DNA from: Pegea sp. RAD2-039
Taxonomy: Eukaryota; Chordata; Thaliacea; Salpida; Salpidae
Reading direction: 5' to 3'
DNA length: 64,000 bases
Assembly: GCA_034620365.1 (NCBI GenBank)
Contig: JAQGEQ010000380.1
Location: 2,666,001 to 2,730,000, forward strand
This document shows positions 1-12,429 of the stretch, piece by piece. How positions within the stretch are numbered: the stretch's first letter is position 1; each line of letters starts with the position of its first letter. Made by a program: the position numbers and the translations under genes. Below the pieces are notes generated by a model, which was not told where the DNA came from, ran no database searches, and saw only the letters and a list, made by a program, of their open reading frames with translations.

Positions 1-1
1 T

Positions 2-553
2 ATTTCTACCTCTGCACTTAACAGAGTACTCGAACCTTCAATATTACTTAATTTGACTACAAATAAAGGAAATTCTCACATTTTTGGGGTAAACACTTTT
101 ATTTTTACTAATAAATTAAATAATTTTTGATTTTTGAAGTAAGTTTTGTAAAAGTTTTATTTTATGTTCTTTTTGGTTATAAATAAGTTTTAGTGCAAAA
201 TCGTTATCTTATAAATGTGTTCAGATTTGATTTTACAAGTAATAAGTTCCCAAATTACTTTTAAAAAATCTAAAGGTGAAATGAAAAAGATATTTTATAA
301 TTTTTAAATTGTAATCTTCCAAATTAGTTAGAACTTAAATCAACCAATTTTAGGTTTGAATTTATTTTATTGATTTTTGAATAATTTAAATGTTTATTCT
401 TTTTAAGTCAAAAAAGTTTAATAAAATTATTCAACAACAATTTTTGTTCAGATTTCAAAAGTGAAGTTTCATGAACTCCGCCATTCTATTTCTGAAGTCC
501 TTAATAATGTTCAACAGGTTGAAAAACGTTCTGTGTTCAAAGTCGAAGTCTGA
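2..553 (+). CDS. COMM-domain protein, C-terminal part (COMMD5-like)
   Basis: Two phase-compatible exons, 2-88 and 452-553, join without a shift: an open frame runs from the window edge to a donor (GTAAAC) at 89, and an acceptor (TTTTGTTCAG) at 451 leads into 34 codons ending in TGA at 551-553. The product reads STSALNRVLEPSILLNLTT, then FHELRHSISEVLNNVQQVEKR. This is the layout of the COMM domain: a beta strand ending in S(A/S)L-RVL-PS-L, then the closing helix with F-ELR...VL..-Q-EKR. Known role: COMMD proteins form the Commander complex, which recycles membrane proteins from endosomes with retromer/retriever. Family membership is inferred from pattern memory; COMMD5 is my best subfamily guess. 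The upstream part lies outside the window. A poly(A) signal AATAAA is at 761-766. Confidence 0.62.
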
Positions 554-2551
554 TGGACTTTTATGATATCTTATTTTTGATTTAAATTACTTCTGATTTA
601 TTTTTCATCTGTAGGTGATAAGCAGCAATCTTACAACAATGTCCTCTAGACAATACATTCTAGATATTTAATCTAATTTTATTTTTAAGGATGTATATTA
701 TTATTTTCTGACTTATAAGCATTATGATTAAATGATTTATCTTGTTACACATTCATCAATAATAAACTTTCCTGAAAATTTCTAGTTTGTTGTTGAAATC
801 ATTGTAGAAATCTTTATCCAATTATTATTAAAGTTTAATAGTTAGTATTTATGGCTGATAAATTATTAGTTATAGAAAAGATTATGATACAACTTTTATA
901 ACTCAATAAAAATGAAGATTTTGTCTTGCCTGCGAGAGATTTACCAAAAGTGACTTTTCCTTATAGGCTCTTGATTCGTTCTAAGAGACGTCATATCCCT
1001 GGTATTTGAAAAATAAGATTTTATGTAGCTTGACTTAATCAAGTTCAGCAAAGAAGCAATTACATATTTTCTTTAGTAATTTTACGGTTAAATTTTTAGA
1101 AAATGTTTTTCTCAACATGTTTTGATATGAGAGCCTTGAGTTTCCCGAAAAAGAATCAACTCAACCTCCTGGTAGGTGCTTTCTGCGTCTAATCTAAGGA
1201 GGCTTATCTATTCTTACCCACAAGACGTAAAATTTCTAATTGAGAGAAGTTTTTTTTTCATTTAGATTTAAAAAGATCTATCTTTTCATTGATTGGGTAA
1301 ATTTACTAGTCCAAGTCCTAAATAGCGTCAAGTTTTTGAGGTTGATAATCAAACTAAGACCATAAAAAATACATAAAGAAAACAATGAAATATTAGTTTT
1401 AAACTTTAAGAAGTCTAAAATAATTGATAGGATACTTTGATTGGATACTTTGTCAGATTATTAGATATACAAAAGATTACTTAATATCGTATCAAATACA
1501 ATACTTGGGCTTATGACTTATTAAGTTGAAGAGTAGATACCGAAACCTGTCATGTTTTATATTTATAAATGTAACAAGATCCTCTAACCCCAAAAGTTCC
1601 AAGTACAGTATAAAGATTGTATAAACTATTTGAAAAACTTAATATTTTATTTCGTTTAATTATTCTCACTACTTAGCTCTGGTTGTAACGATTTAGATAA
1701 TTTTTTTACAAGATGTAAGCCTCTTCACCAAAGTCAACCTAGTTATTTGTGGAGACTGAATGTATCTAAATGTAAACCCATCGTACCTATATAATATAAA
1801 ATTAAGATTTGAAAAATACTATCATCTACTGAGCAATCACTTCTTGTGGTATCCGTGTTTTTTAAAGTATATATTATAAAAGCGTTTATAGTGATTAGAA
1901 AACTAAGATATGTAAGGGACTGACCGCTTAGTGAATTTGTTAAAACCTTTCCTAACTTGTTCAGTGTTTTATGTAATAGCTTTTAACTTATAAAGTTTTT
2001 AACTTTTTTCGTATCTTTGTAAAATTTAAACTTATTTGATTTACCTATTATTTTTGTACTGGTTAGTTTTAGTGTTTTCCTTTGATAGAGTTATAGTTAT
2101 GCTATACTTATAATTAGACCAGGCATCTTAGATTAATTTTTGTCGAATTTTAAGAGTGGAAATTTAATACCCTCGATAATATTTTTCTTTTGTCAAATAA
2201 TTTTTTATTTTCATAATTATTACCACTTTTTATTCTAGCAGAAGTTCACCCTACGTGTATAATCGTTATTACTTGTATATTCATCTTGAATAATTACTGT
2301 CAAAGTTTATTGTGCTTTAAATATTTTTAAAAAAATGTTGATTCTTTTTCTTCAAGAATTTTTCTTACTATAGACAATTTTTTCTCGAAACTTTTCAAAC
2401 AAAGTTTATTCTTTTTTCTGTCTCAAGTTATAAATTATTTTTCAAAATTAGTAATTTTATATTGTTTTTCTTTTTATAAATACAGCTAATTTTTATTTTG
2501 TTTCAACTTCTACAGGTTGTTGTTGTTGATTTTTTTGTTCTATTTGACATC
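554..2551. other. intergenic, AT-rich; 3' UTR and upstream region of next gene
   Basis: No coding exon seen. The first 200 bases include the COMMD poly(A) signal. Near the right end a polypyrimidine tract with acceptor (CTTCTACAG, AG ending at 2515) lies 36 nt before the ATG of the next gene, so that gene's 5' leader is spliced, either from an upstream exon I cannot place or by trans-splicing. Confidence 0.6.
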
Positions 2552-5500
2552 ATGTCAAAACTATCACATGTGAAAAAAATTATTCGAAGTTTGTTGATTT
2601 CATCTCAAGAAGGTTAGTTTTTTGTGTTTTTTAGTTTATAACAACAGTTAACTATACAGCATTCCATGTTTAATGAATAAAATTACATCACCAAGAAGGT
2701 GGTATTAATTGCTTCACTTATAAGTATTTCTTCTTTTTACCTTATGCTTGTATCTTATATAAGTTTTCTTTTATAACAACATTCATTTATTAGAAGAATA
2801 TTTGTGTTATTATAGAAGATACTGTTTATTCATTGGTATTTAGATCTCAAAATTAAACTGAAATCTTCAAGTTATAGTGGTTGGTCAAATAAAAAAATAA
2901 TGTTTTTAAATTGACCTTTGATTAGTAGTTTGCTTCAACTTTTCAAATATTTAAATGAATTAAAGTTTATCTTTCAACTTCAAGTGCTGTTAAGTGCTCC
3001 AATGTAACCTACTGTCCTAAGTATAAAGCTTAAAAATGTATCACTACAAAATTTTGAGATAAAAATGTAAACTGAATGATGAAACTTAAAAAGTGTTATT
3101 AAAATTTAATTCCCAACCATTATTAGTTATCTTTTATTTTATAGCTTTATTAAAGTATTTAATAAATAATTATAGAAATTATGTATACAATCTGATAAGA
3201 ACTCTTTTACTATCTTTTGGTAAGAAGTACTTTGAATCATAAGTATTTTAGATTCAGTGCAGATGGTTCTATCATAAAATCTTATTATTTTGTTCTTGTA
3301 TTAAACTTGTTTTATTTTATAGGTTTAACTCCCCAACAGTTACAAGATGAATATTTTGAAATGACTAATGAAGTCATTCCTTTCAAGGAATACAATCTAA
3401 GTGATGCACTGGCGTTTTTTCAAATGATTAATGATACAGTTTCTGCACAGTTCGTTCGTAACAAAGTAATGTTGTTTGGAATTGCTGACAAGTCAACAGC
3501 AAAATTACAAAATCTGGTTGTTAATCAAAAAAAAAAGAGCAAAAAATCTGGTGCAATGGTCAATAGCTCATCATCCTTTTCAACTCTACGTGAAAAAATG
3601 TTTAGTTTGTTTAGACGCCACTCTAAAGGAATGTTTCTAAATGAGTTCGAAAAGTTATATTCAAATCATTTTGGGGCAAATATTAAGTGGTCTCATTATA
3701 ATTTTATGAATACCAGACATGCTCTTTCTGAAATGCATGATATCGTCCGATTGAAGATAGTTGGACTTGATCAAATTTATATTTATCAGGCTGCTGACTC
3801 CAAACTGAATATAAATAACTCAAGCATAAAGTATTTGAAACATTGTATCTTTGATTTGGTGAGAAAGAGCGGTTGTGGTGTTTCAATTTCTGAATTACCT
3901 GAATTATTTCAAAAAAATTATCAGCATGCTTTAGATTTATCTATTCTCAATTCTCTTGATGAATTTATTCTAACTTTTGTTGCTGGCATAAAAGTTCAAT
4001 GTACAAAAGTGAATGGTGATTTTTTGTTCTCCATGGAAGACCAGAAAGTTAACTCAATACAACAAGGCAAGTATTGTATCATTAAAGTTAGTTGTCATAC
4101 TTAAAATTGTTATATTTTTAAAATTTTATTTATATCGTCAAATATCCGATTTTTGTGAATTTTTAATCGTATTTAGTATTCACTAAACATTTGTTTAAAT
4201 CCAGGGATGCGTGTTCATCATCTAAGAGATAATGTGTCATCTCTTGTAAACCGTTTTCCCTCTGGTATTGATTCATATGCTTTGTGCAATGTGTATAAAG
4301 TTCATTTTAGTCAGCGTCTCTGTTTAAAAAGATTTAGTTTTTGTTGTCTGGAACGTTTGCTTTTCACAATGCTTGATGTAATTTCTTTGGAGAATTATAA
4401 TTGTGAGTATTTAATTTTCATTTTATCTGACTGAAGCTGAAAATAAGATAATTGGATAAACATCAAAATTTTGGTAAAGAAATTTGTATTAAATACTTTG
4501 TTGTTTAATTTTTTATACCTCAGCTACTATTTTTTATTTGAATCTTCTTTTGATTCAGCCAAAGTTATTATTAAACCAAAAGAATCCAGCAGCCTTGAGA
4601 AAAAATTACCATTAAAACCACTTGATATAGTTGGAGAAGAGGGAACGTATGAACTACCAGATTTAACATCTGATGGATTTGTAAAAGTTGTTGTAAAGCA
4701 AATTGTTTCTCCTGGAATGTTCTTTATTAAACCAATTCCTAAAAAAACTTTGACTGATGTAATCGTTTTTGAAGAAGATCTAAAACTTAATTATTCTGGT
4801 TCTAATGGAAAGCCTTACTTGTAAATATTTATTTTTCTTTTAGCTTTTTTTCTTTTAGATCTTGTTTAATATAATTAATTTATAATATAATTTATATTTG
4901 ATATCTATGTAACGTTTAATTGATGTTAGTACTTAGTATACTTGCCTTAACTGTAATTGGTGGCTACATTAAAGTATAATTTTAGTGTTTAAACACTAGA
5001 AATTACTATACAGCTCTAAATTTTTATACCCCAAATCATCTAGAATGCAACCATCTTCTGTGAAGAAAAATAAGCTTTGTGTTACAAAGCATCCAAAAAA
5101 TTCATCTTGGTGTCGAGCGATAGTTATGGAAAAAGTCAATGTTAGTTTATTTTTATTACTTATTAAAAACTTTTATGAGTACTGTAATAAATTTGCTGTC
5201 TAAGTCAGTTCTAAAATGAATTCACAGTTAATATGAGTTTATTTTATTTGCAAATTATAATAATTAGATAAAACTAAATAATAAGAATTATCTAGGATTT
5301 ATTTGCGAAAGTTTTGCTTGTGGATTGTGGATTCTTGTTTGAAGTTTCTCTTGATTGTATTTATCATCTGAAATGGAAATTTCTACATTTCATTCCTCGT
5401 CAAACAGTTCAAGTTGGGTTAGCTGATATTCGACCTGCTAATTCGAGTTGTTGGACTGGAAATTCCAAGGTTGATATGGAGCTTCTTTGTAGAAATGAAC

Positions 5501-5931
5501 TTGTAGCAACTGTTGTAGGTTAGTAAATTTATTTCTTTAATAATTTCAACTTAACATTTTTATTTTTTAGTATATTTTATTTTGAACAATTTAATAAAAA
5601 CTTTTTCTCTTAAACATTTAAATTGATTTTTTTCAATTTTTATTAAAGTCATAAAACTTTGCAGAAAATTTAGTTTTTAAAGATTTTATTTCTTTATTTT
5701 AATAAAAATTGAAATTCTAATCTTTACAAATTATTATTATTTTGCAAAACAATAAAAATTACCTTTCAAAAATAAAAAGATAAAAATTTCAAAAAATCCG
5801 ATTTTGTTCTCACAGATAACGAGGAGTTAAAAATAAATCTTTATGACACAACTGGTTCAGAAGATGTTTGCATCAACAACGAGATGGTAAGACTGGGACA
5901 TGCTTCAATTGTTGTTCAAGTGAGAGCTTGA
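2552..5931 (+). CDS. TDRD5: LOTUS/Tudor domain protein, TDRD5-like
   Basis: Exons 2552-2612, 3323-4066, 4205-4402, 4559-4820, 5044-5140, 5296-5518 and 5816-5931 add up to 566 residues with consistent phases. The N-terminus (VKKIIRSLLISSQEGLTPQQL) is a LOTUS/OST-HTH winged helix (about 3-95). Further LOTUS-like units follow at about 125-195, 205-265 and, more weakly, 270-335. A single extended Tudor domain fills about 350-545: VVVKQIVSPGMFFI, WCRAIVME, VDCGF, and the closing LYDTTGSEDVCINNEMV. One Tudor after several LOTUS units fits TDRD5 better than TDRD7, which has three Tudors. Known role: LOTUS domains bind Vasa-type helicases or structured RNA and Tudor domains bind methylated Piwi proteins, in germ granules and piRNA silencing. 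The intron after 4066 uses a GC donor (G|GCAAGT). The 5' leader ends in a splice acceptor at 2515. AATAAA is at 6352-6357 and 6366-6371. The open frame starting at 3217 includes intron before 3323 and is not the true start. Confidence 0.82.
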
Positions 5932-6999
5932 TGTCTCTTAAGATGTAGTTGAATCATCAGATCACGTCGAAATTATCTGATTAAATATTTTTGTCTATTT
6001 GATGATGGCATCATGATTTTGTTGTTTTGTTTGAAATTATTTCTAGAACTGATTTTATATCAGATATATTTTCTCTTTATATTATTTTCAGTTTCGGCCG
6101 TGTCTTTACTGAATAATAATAAGATTCACAACTATTGGTGCATTTTGTTTTTATAATGAATTGACCGAAAATGGCTTTTTCTAAGTCTAGCAACCGAAAT
6201 TGATAAGCATATACTATCTATGTTACCTTAATTCCTGAGATTTTCTTCAAAAGCAGTTAAATACTTAAACATTTTATTTATAGATCAAACTTAGCAAGCA
6301 ACTTTAGACTTCAAATATTTAGTAATAAGAAATTATATTGTGCAGATAAATAATAAAAATTATGCAATAAAGAATTTCATCAGAATTACCAACTATTCTT
6401 GTTTGAACGCATCATTGAAGCTCAAAAAGATAGATTCAGTTATCTTAACTAAGAGACTTTTAGTGGACAAATAAATTCGTACTGAACATTTTAAAAAATT
6501 GCTTTTAGAACCAGGTTTTAAAGTACTTTTTTAAGAATCCTAGCTCAAAGTAATAACATATATAATTTCATGGTATAGAATCCTTATAAGTTATAAATAA
6601 TTCCTTGTTTTTTGTGAATGATTTTCTACAGTAAAACCATTTAGCTAAATATGTTTTTATAATTCTCGAAACCAGATGGGCTATTAATTAATCTGATTTA
6701 ACTTTTGCATAAAAATTAGAAACATAACTGCAGGATTTTTAAACTAGATCAAAATAAATTACTATAAACTCACTCCAATGTAATTTTACACAAAATTATA
6801 AATCATTGCTGCCTTAGTACATTATAACAAATTTAAGAGGTTTGGCAGCAAGAGAAATTATTGTTTGAATTTTATGCAATTTATTTTTTATTGAAAAATT
6901 GTTAAAAAAATATGTTGTAAATCTTCCTCGTACTTACTTTTTTATAAAGATATACTAATTATTTATAAGAGTCAAAAGCAGAAAAAGTACAAAAAGCTA
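5932..6999. other. intergenic, 3' UTR of the LOTUS/Tudor gene, then AT-rich
   Basis: Contains the probable poly(A) signals at 6352-6371. I see no exon and no recognisable repeat in the rest. Confidence 0.5.
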
Positions 7000-7625
7000 T
7001 ATAAGCCTTTTTATATTGCGTTCATTGACCTTACCAAAGCTTACAACCTCCTTAGTAAGAAAGGCGAGACCAACACTCGCGTCGGTAAAGCAATGAGTAC
7101 ATTTGCAAGGTTTATTTCTTGGGTTTAGGATAATCTAAAATTATCCACCAAAACTAAAACTGCGTATTTACAGAGTCTTTGTCATGTTCTGTGTTCTCGT
7201 CGTATCCTCTGCATAAAGTGACAGGAAAAGATCTCAAACGAGGCAGTCTTGAAACACATTGGCCTGATAGCAATGTAAAACATGTACAGCCAACATGTCG
7301 GGTAGATAGAGGCACACTGATCTCAGAACAATATGCAATATGCCCAGTCAGCACAGGCTTTGTTAGCTTGGTCACATGTTTCAAATGGAAGGGGGACGTA
7401 TCTTGAAGAGTCTGCAGTACAAAAAGCTCTAAAAAGGCAAGTATAACATCAGCCGTCCGTGTATTAGCTAAAGAGGTACATGCAAGCGCAATATGAAATC
7501 ACTAAGCATCGATACCATCATATGAGAAGATATCGCTGCAGATCGCTCTTTATTCCGCAAATAATTCAAGGAAAAAGAAGGCAAACTAACTTCGAAGAAA
7601 GGGAGAAACTTTAGAAAGATTTCTG
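7000..7625 (+). mobile_element. decayed LINE (RTE-like endonuclease/RT type), internally deleted
   Basis: Conceptual translation in shifting frames shows the reverse-transcriptase motif A (AFIDLTKAYN, at about 7018-7050). After only a few dozen bases come segments usual in the C-terminal third of RTE-like LINE proteins: VGKAMSTFARF...V-DNLKLSTKTKTAYLQS, then a decayed R-ILRIKWQ-KI-NE-VL region around 7195-7260, and a decayed RY....CKR-MKSL-ID...WEDIAADRSLFR ending near 7560. The RT palm between motif A and this tail is missing. Many stops and frameshifts: non-functional. GC content is clearly higher than the flanks. Clade assignment is from memory of the protein pattern. Confidence 0.68.
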
Positions 7626-8744
7626 AAGCAAACTCAGCATGGTCCTATTAATAATACATTATTATTATTATTATGAGAGCCAAAGTAGAAATAGGGCGAA
7701 ATTGATATACTTAGCATATTTATATTTGCAAGCTCTGTATCTGACTTAATATGTTTATGTTTTTCAACTATCTTATTTCAACATTATTTCTTCTGAGAAA
7801 GTGTTTTGTTTGAGTAGTAATTGCTTTCAACTTTTAAGGTTAAATAATTTAAGTGATTTAGATTTTTGTTTTCTAATATAGAGTTACTTTTTTTTATCTG
7901 AAATTGTCATACGTCATACAAATTATTTAATGATTTTATTTACCTAATCATCAACTACTTGCATAAACTTCAAAGTATTTAGTTGATATTTTTATATAGA
8001 TGATATAAAAACTATAGGTAAATTGATAACAAGTTAGTATTGCTACTTAAACAAGTTATTAATTTATTAAGATCTAAATAAAGTTAAAAGTATTTTTAGT
8101 TTCTTTAGTTCATAGATGTTATTGTGAATTTCACATTAAGATAAAGTTTATTATTCTTGAGTGTAATTTATATTATTGTATGTTCTGTTGTGCTCATTAT
8201 TTTTTTTATTAAAATCTTATTATTGTTTGAACTAGTTAATTTATATTTAGGCAATACTTAATAAATTACATCAAATTTTTTCAACGAGCCTTTAACATTA
8301 GAAAAGTGTTAACTTGTAACTCATTTAGATTAGTCATATTTATTTTGTTTAGCATATCTTTCTGTTGTCACAAAATTTTTTTTATGTTATATTAAGTTAA
8401 TAAACAATGTATTATTAATACTATAAACTCTTAAATTATAATTATATTCTTCATTAAATTATGTTAGATATATAACTTTCTATGTAAAGTTGATTTTAAT
8501 GTTTTATTTTTAAACTTTGGTCACCCAAAACTGCTTACTTTGTTTGTTCATTAAACATTTATTTTATAATATGTCAGTGTAACTATTTATTCTTTACTTA
8601 TGTAATGTTAAATCACATGATAAACATTATATAAATTAGCTTAATATGAAGCTAGAGCCTCTTTAAAAGCAAGTCTTCATTAGAGCTGTATTTTTATGAT
8701 TGTTTTTTTGTACAAAAATTATTGTACCAAATTTTATCTTTCAG
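7626..8744. other. intergenic, AT-rich, upstream of the lipase gene
   Basis: Only low-complexity AT-rich sequence seen. A splice acceptor (TTTATCTTTCAG, ending at 8744) lies 21 nt before the lipase ATG, so a 5' leader exon or a trans-spliced leader is likely. I could not identify a matching donor. Confidence 0.5.
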
Positions 8745-8765
8745 TTATTTACAAAGTGTATTAAA

Positions 8766-10313
8766 ATGACAGATTTGAAACCAAAAACGAAGTGCTATGA
8801 AAATACTTTGAGCACTATACATGTCGGAGAGGCTCCGAGAAGCATTTCATTTGCGGGTTGTGGGTTCCTTGGTGTTTATCATATTGGCGTAGCAAGCTGC
8901 TTAAGGAAGCATGCCAAAAATCTTGTAAATGATTTTGACAAAATCTTTGGTTGTTCTGCTGGTTCACTAATTGGTGCAATGTTTTTAATTGATTATGATA
9001 TTGGTGAAGTTTGTGAACAAACCATGAATATTGTAACAAAAGCCAGAAGTGGTTTTTTAGGAGCGTTCAATCCAAGTTTTCGTCTCAATACTTTATTATT
9101 GAATAATTTACGAGAAAAACTACCAGCTGATGCTCATTTAAAAGCAACTGGAAAGTTACATATCTCATTAACACGAATACCTGATGGAAGGAACGTTATT
9201 GTGAGTGATTTTGCATCAAGAGAAGAATTGATACAAGTCTTGCTGTGTAGTTGTTTTGTACCTCTTTATTCTGGTGTAATTCCACCCAAATATAGAGGTG
9301 TGTACTACATTGACGGGGGACTATCAAACAATTTACCATCAGATAGTGACACTATAACTGTATCTCCATGGTCTGGTGGCTCTAATATTTGCCCGAAAGA
9401 TTCGTCGTGTTCACTTTTAGAGTGTGTTGTTGCTAATACTAGTATTCAAATGACTCCTGATAATTTCTATCGATGTTGCCGAATGTTTATTCCATCAAAT
9501 CCCTCTGATCTTAGAGAGTTTTGTGCTCAAGGTTTTCAAGAAACTGCTAAATATTTGCGTGATCATGGCTTGTTTGAAGCTACTGAAAAAATCAGAAGTA
9601 ATCTTTCATTCTCAACAAGTTTGAATCAATCGCTTCATCATAAAAAACTGACAAGGAAATTCTCTCATGAGGACTGCACTAATGAAGAATGTACATTTTC
9701 ACGCTTAAGAACTCAAAGCGAAACTAACGAAGTTGGGAGAGTTTTAAATATCGATCAACTTTATTCTGAATTTATATCAGAAGAAAACGATAATGACCCA
9801 AGTGTATTAACTGTGATTAATGTGTATCCAATTGAAATAGAATCTCAATTACTTCGAGAACATATGAAGTTACCAGAAACTGTTCTTCAAGCTCTTGAAA
9901 ATGCTTTTGAAATAGAACAAAAGAATAAGAACAAGTTGAATCGCCGACTCTTCAAATCATCATCATTTCCCTTTGTCAAAGCTTATCAGCTTTCTTGTTT
10001 TTTGTTACAACATGTCAATCATCTACCCCAAGAAATACCAGCTTTGTTTAACTATCTAAGACAACTTCTTGTTCGATTTCAACAACGTTTCAATCATGAA
10101 GCACACGAATTAATTTCTTTTTTTCATTCGTTTAATGAAAGAATGTGGAATGAACTTGATGCTGCCTTGGATGAAATTTGTTATATTTTCTTGGTAATTA
10201 TAAGGCAACTGCTTAATATAACATCTTTTTTCTTACCTTCATCAATAAGCTATTTGTTTTCTGATGTTCTTGATCTACTGGAAAATAATTTAATTCCTAA
10301 ACACCAAACTTGA
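8766..10313 (+). CDS. PNPLA2: patatin-like triglyceride lipase, ATGL/PNPLA2 family
   Basis: One uninterrupted coding exon of 515 residues. I start at 8766 (AAAATGACA) rather than 8700, because a splice acceptor ends at 8744 and the 22 extra residues are not family-like. Patatin domain about 26-195: oxyanion loop SFAGCGFLGVYHIGVASCL, nucleophile elbow GCSAG with Ser64, and the DGG motif with Asp183. The Ser-Asp spacing of 119 residues equals that of mammalian ATGL (47/166). The C-terminal half, with hydrophobic stretches near 480-500 and the end ENNLIPK, also resembles ATGL-type proteins. Known role: hydrolyses the first ester of stored triacylglycerol at lipid droplets, activated by ABHD5 (CGI-58) in animals. 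All catalytic residues are present. The lack of introns in the CDS is unusual beside its intron-rich neighbours. AATAAA lies at 10560-10565. Confidence 0.88.
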   Translation: MTDLKPKTKCYENTLSTIHVGEAPRSISFAGCGFLGVYHIGVASCLRKHAKNLVNDFDKIFGCSAGSLIGAMFLIDYDIGEVCEQTMNIVTKARSGFLGAFNPSFRLNTLLLNNLREKLPADAHLKATGKLHISLTRIPDGRNVIVSDFASREELIQVLLCSCFVPLYSGVIPPKYRGVYYIDGGLSNNLPSDSDTITVSPWSGGSNICPKDSSCSLLECVVANTSIQMTPDNFYRCCRMFIPSNPSDLREFCAQGFQETAKYLRDHGLFEATEKIRSNLSFSTSLNQSLHHKKLTRKFSHEDCTNEECTFSRLRTQSETNEVGRVLNIDQLYSEFISEENDNDPSVLTVINVYPIEIESQLLREHMKLPETVLQALENAFEIEQKNKNKLNRRLFKSSSFPFVKAYQLSCFLLQHVNHLPQEIPALFNYLRQLLVRFQQRFNHEAHELISFFHSFNERMWNELDAALDEICYIFLVIIRQLLNITSFFLPSSISYLFSDVLDLLENNLIPKHQT

Positions 10314-12429
10314 ACTTAATAATCTTACATTTGATCAAAATTATTTGCCATCTACTTAATTTTCTATGTTAGTCACTTATGCCTCTACTTGTTTTTTGTT
10401 TAACTTGACAAATATATTGATGTCGCTAAAAGCTATTAATTCAGTACACTTAAAATCTTATTGTTTTGTTTTTAATTTACTTTTCGTATACAGTCATAAG
10501 CTTTTGTCGAATGTGTGTTTTCTACGTCCATACTATTTTCGTTTGCTTTGTTTATTTGTAATAAAGAAATCGATTAACAGACAAAATTTGAATGTGAATA
10601 AGGATGATAATAATGAATAATTTCATTTGTTTAATTAAAAGTTTATTTACGATTTTCATCAGCATTATCCAACTTGAAACTAAATTACTCAAGACATCCT
10701 TGAAATGACTTTAAAAACTCAGTAAAATGAATCTTCTATTTTTATTGACCACTATAACCAGTGTTTACAGTTCCACAGAGGGTATGAGTGTGTTTAAGAA
10801 CAAATAATTTGCTCATACAAAGTACACCAAGAATAAGTCTTAGTTTTATAGGTGAAGAGTTTAAACTCATGACAGTTTTAAAACCTGTGATATCCATAAA
10901 AATAAGGAAGTTTTCAGTCCCGTAATTACAACCCTAGTTTTTGTTTAAAGAAAGCTAGTTAAAGTAAGTTGTACTTTAAAAAATCATGCATACAGCATTC
11001 CAAACTTGATTTGTTATATATAATGCTTTTTCACTGGACGTTCCTGCTTAAAGCAAAGCATAAAACATTTCTTGCTAAAAAGTAATTTTGTAGTTTGACT
11101 AACTCTTTTGTTAGTAGAAGTTTTATGTTAAACTGATTTAAAAATTATGAATAACCGGAAATAACCACATTCAACTAGTTTGATATCATCAGCTAGTTTA
11201 ACCATGTGACAAATGCTGTTTGTTACAAATATTTGTTTCTCTTATTTTCGGCTTAATATTGTCACGCAAACTATTAAGCATAACGTACAATCTATTTAAT
11301 TATTAGAAATAAATACCAAATTTCAATAAACAACTCGTTCATAAAAATACCTTAATTGTAATTAACTATGTGCAAAACTATTTGGTTGATGTCAATATCG
11401 AATTTAGAAAAAAAGAATTTGACCTTTGTTCATATTGATTTATTTGGTGATGCACCAAAACCAACTAAGTTTTTAGGTTAACATTTTCTGTGGATTTTAT
11501 AAGTATGTGTTATTTTGTTTAAATACTGTTTTCAGATTGTAACACTTCTGTTTAAAGCCAATCTTGTGGCTTACTACGATTAAATTTAATAAAACCTACA
11601 AAGCCATTTGCAAATTTAAATTTGGTAAGATAAGCAAACATTGAATGATTTCAACCAAAAAATATTCTAATTTTTTTGTTTACAACCTAAACTTTCCAAA
11701 ATATTTTCTGCTAATTGATGTAATTGTAATTAAAATGAAGTTATTTGAGCTGACAACAAATATCGCATCACTATAAGCTTCATACTGATAAGTTTTTTTG
11801 TGAAATACTAATATGACTTGATGATTTTTTTCATAATTTAGGAGATAGCTTCAAACTCATCACACATTTGTTTTGTAAATTCTAAAGGTTATTATAGATT
11901 GTTACAATAGTTATCAACCTTGTTCAATTAAAAACTATCTAAAGGTAAACTTGAACTTTTTTGTTAGCTTTAAAAAACAAACTAACTCATTACACAATCG
12001 TCACAAATTATTTCAACATTTACCTTATTTTACTTAATAGGTCAATTAGAATTTTTGTTGTATCATTAAAAAGGTATTTAAAAACATGTATAAAATAATA
12101 CTTTGAAGAAAATGAAAAAAAAAAGTTTTAAAAAAGATATAAATATAACTTACATCAATCAAATATAAAACAGTTGTCGTTTAATTACAGTACAAACATC
12201 AGATGAACTTGAAAAATATTTTCTATTTTTATCGTTGCTTTCTGAAGCAGTATAAAGTACAAGATTTATGCCATAATGACTTTTTTCTAACTTATGATAC
12301 AGTTTTTACCAAGTTTTGGTATTTGGCATTTGGAGTAACCCGGTGCAATATAATTAAAGTCCACAATGGATTCTCAAAGAAACTAAAGATACGTAACACA
12401 TGCCCAAGCAGCAGTGGAAGGCAATATTA
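10314..12429. other. lipase 3' UTR and AT-rich intergenic sequence
   Basis: The first 250 bases are the likely 3' UTR with AATAAA at 10560. An open frame of 84 codons here is probably chance. The rest is AT-rich; no exon or repeat family identified. Confidence 0.5.

Noticed and set aside
8700-8765. Upstream start codon extending the lipase by 22 residues
   Set aside because: A splice acceptor lies inside this stretch and the extra residues are not family-like; 8766 gives the usual ATGL length.
10366-10620. 84-codon frame after the lipase
   Set aside because: It lies in the likely 3' UTR, contains the poly(A) signal and looks random.
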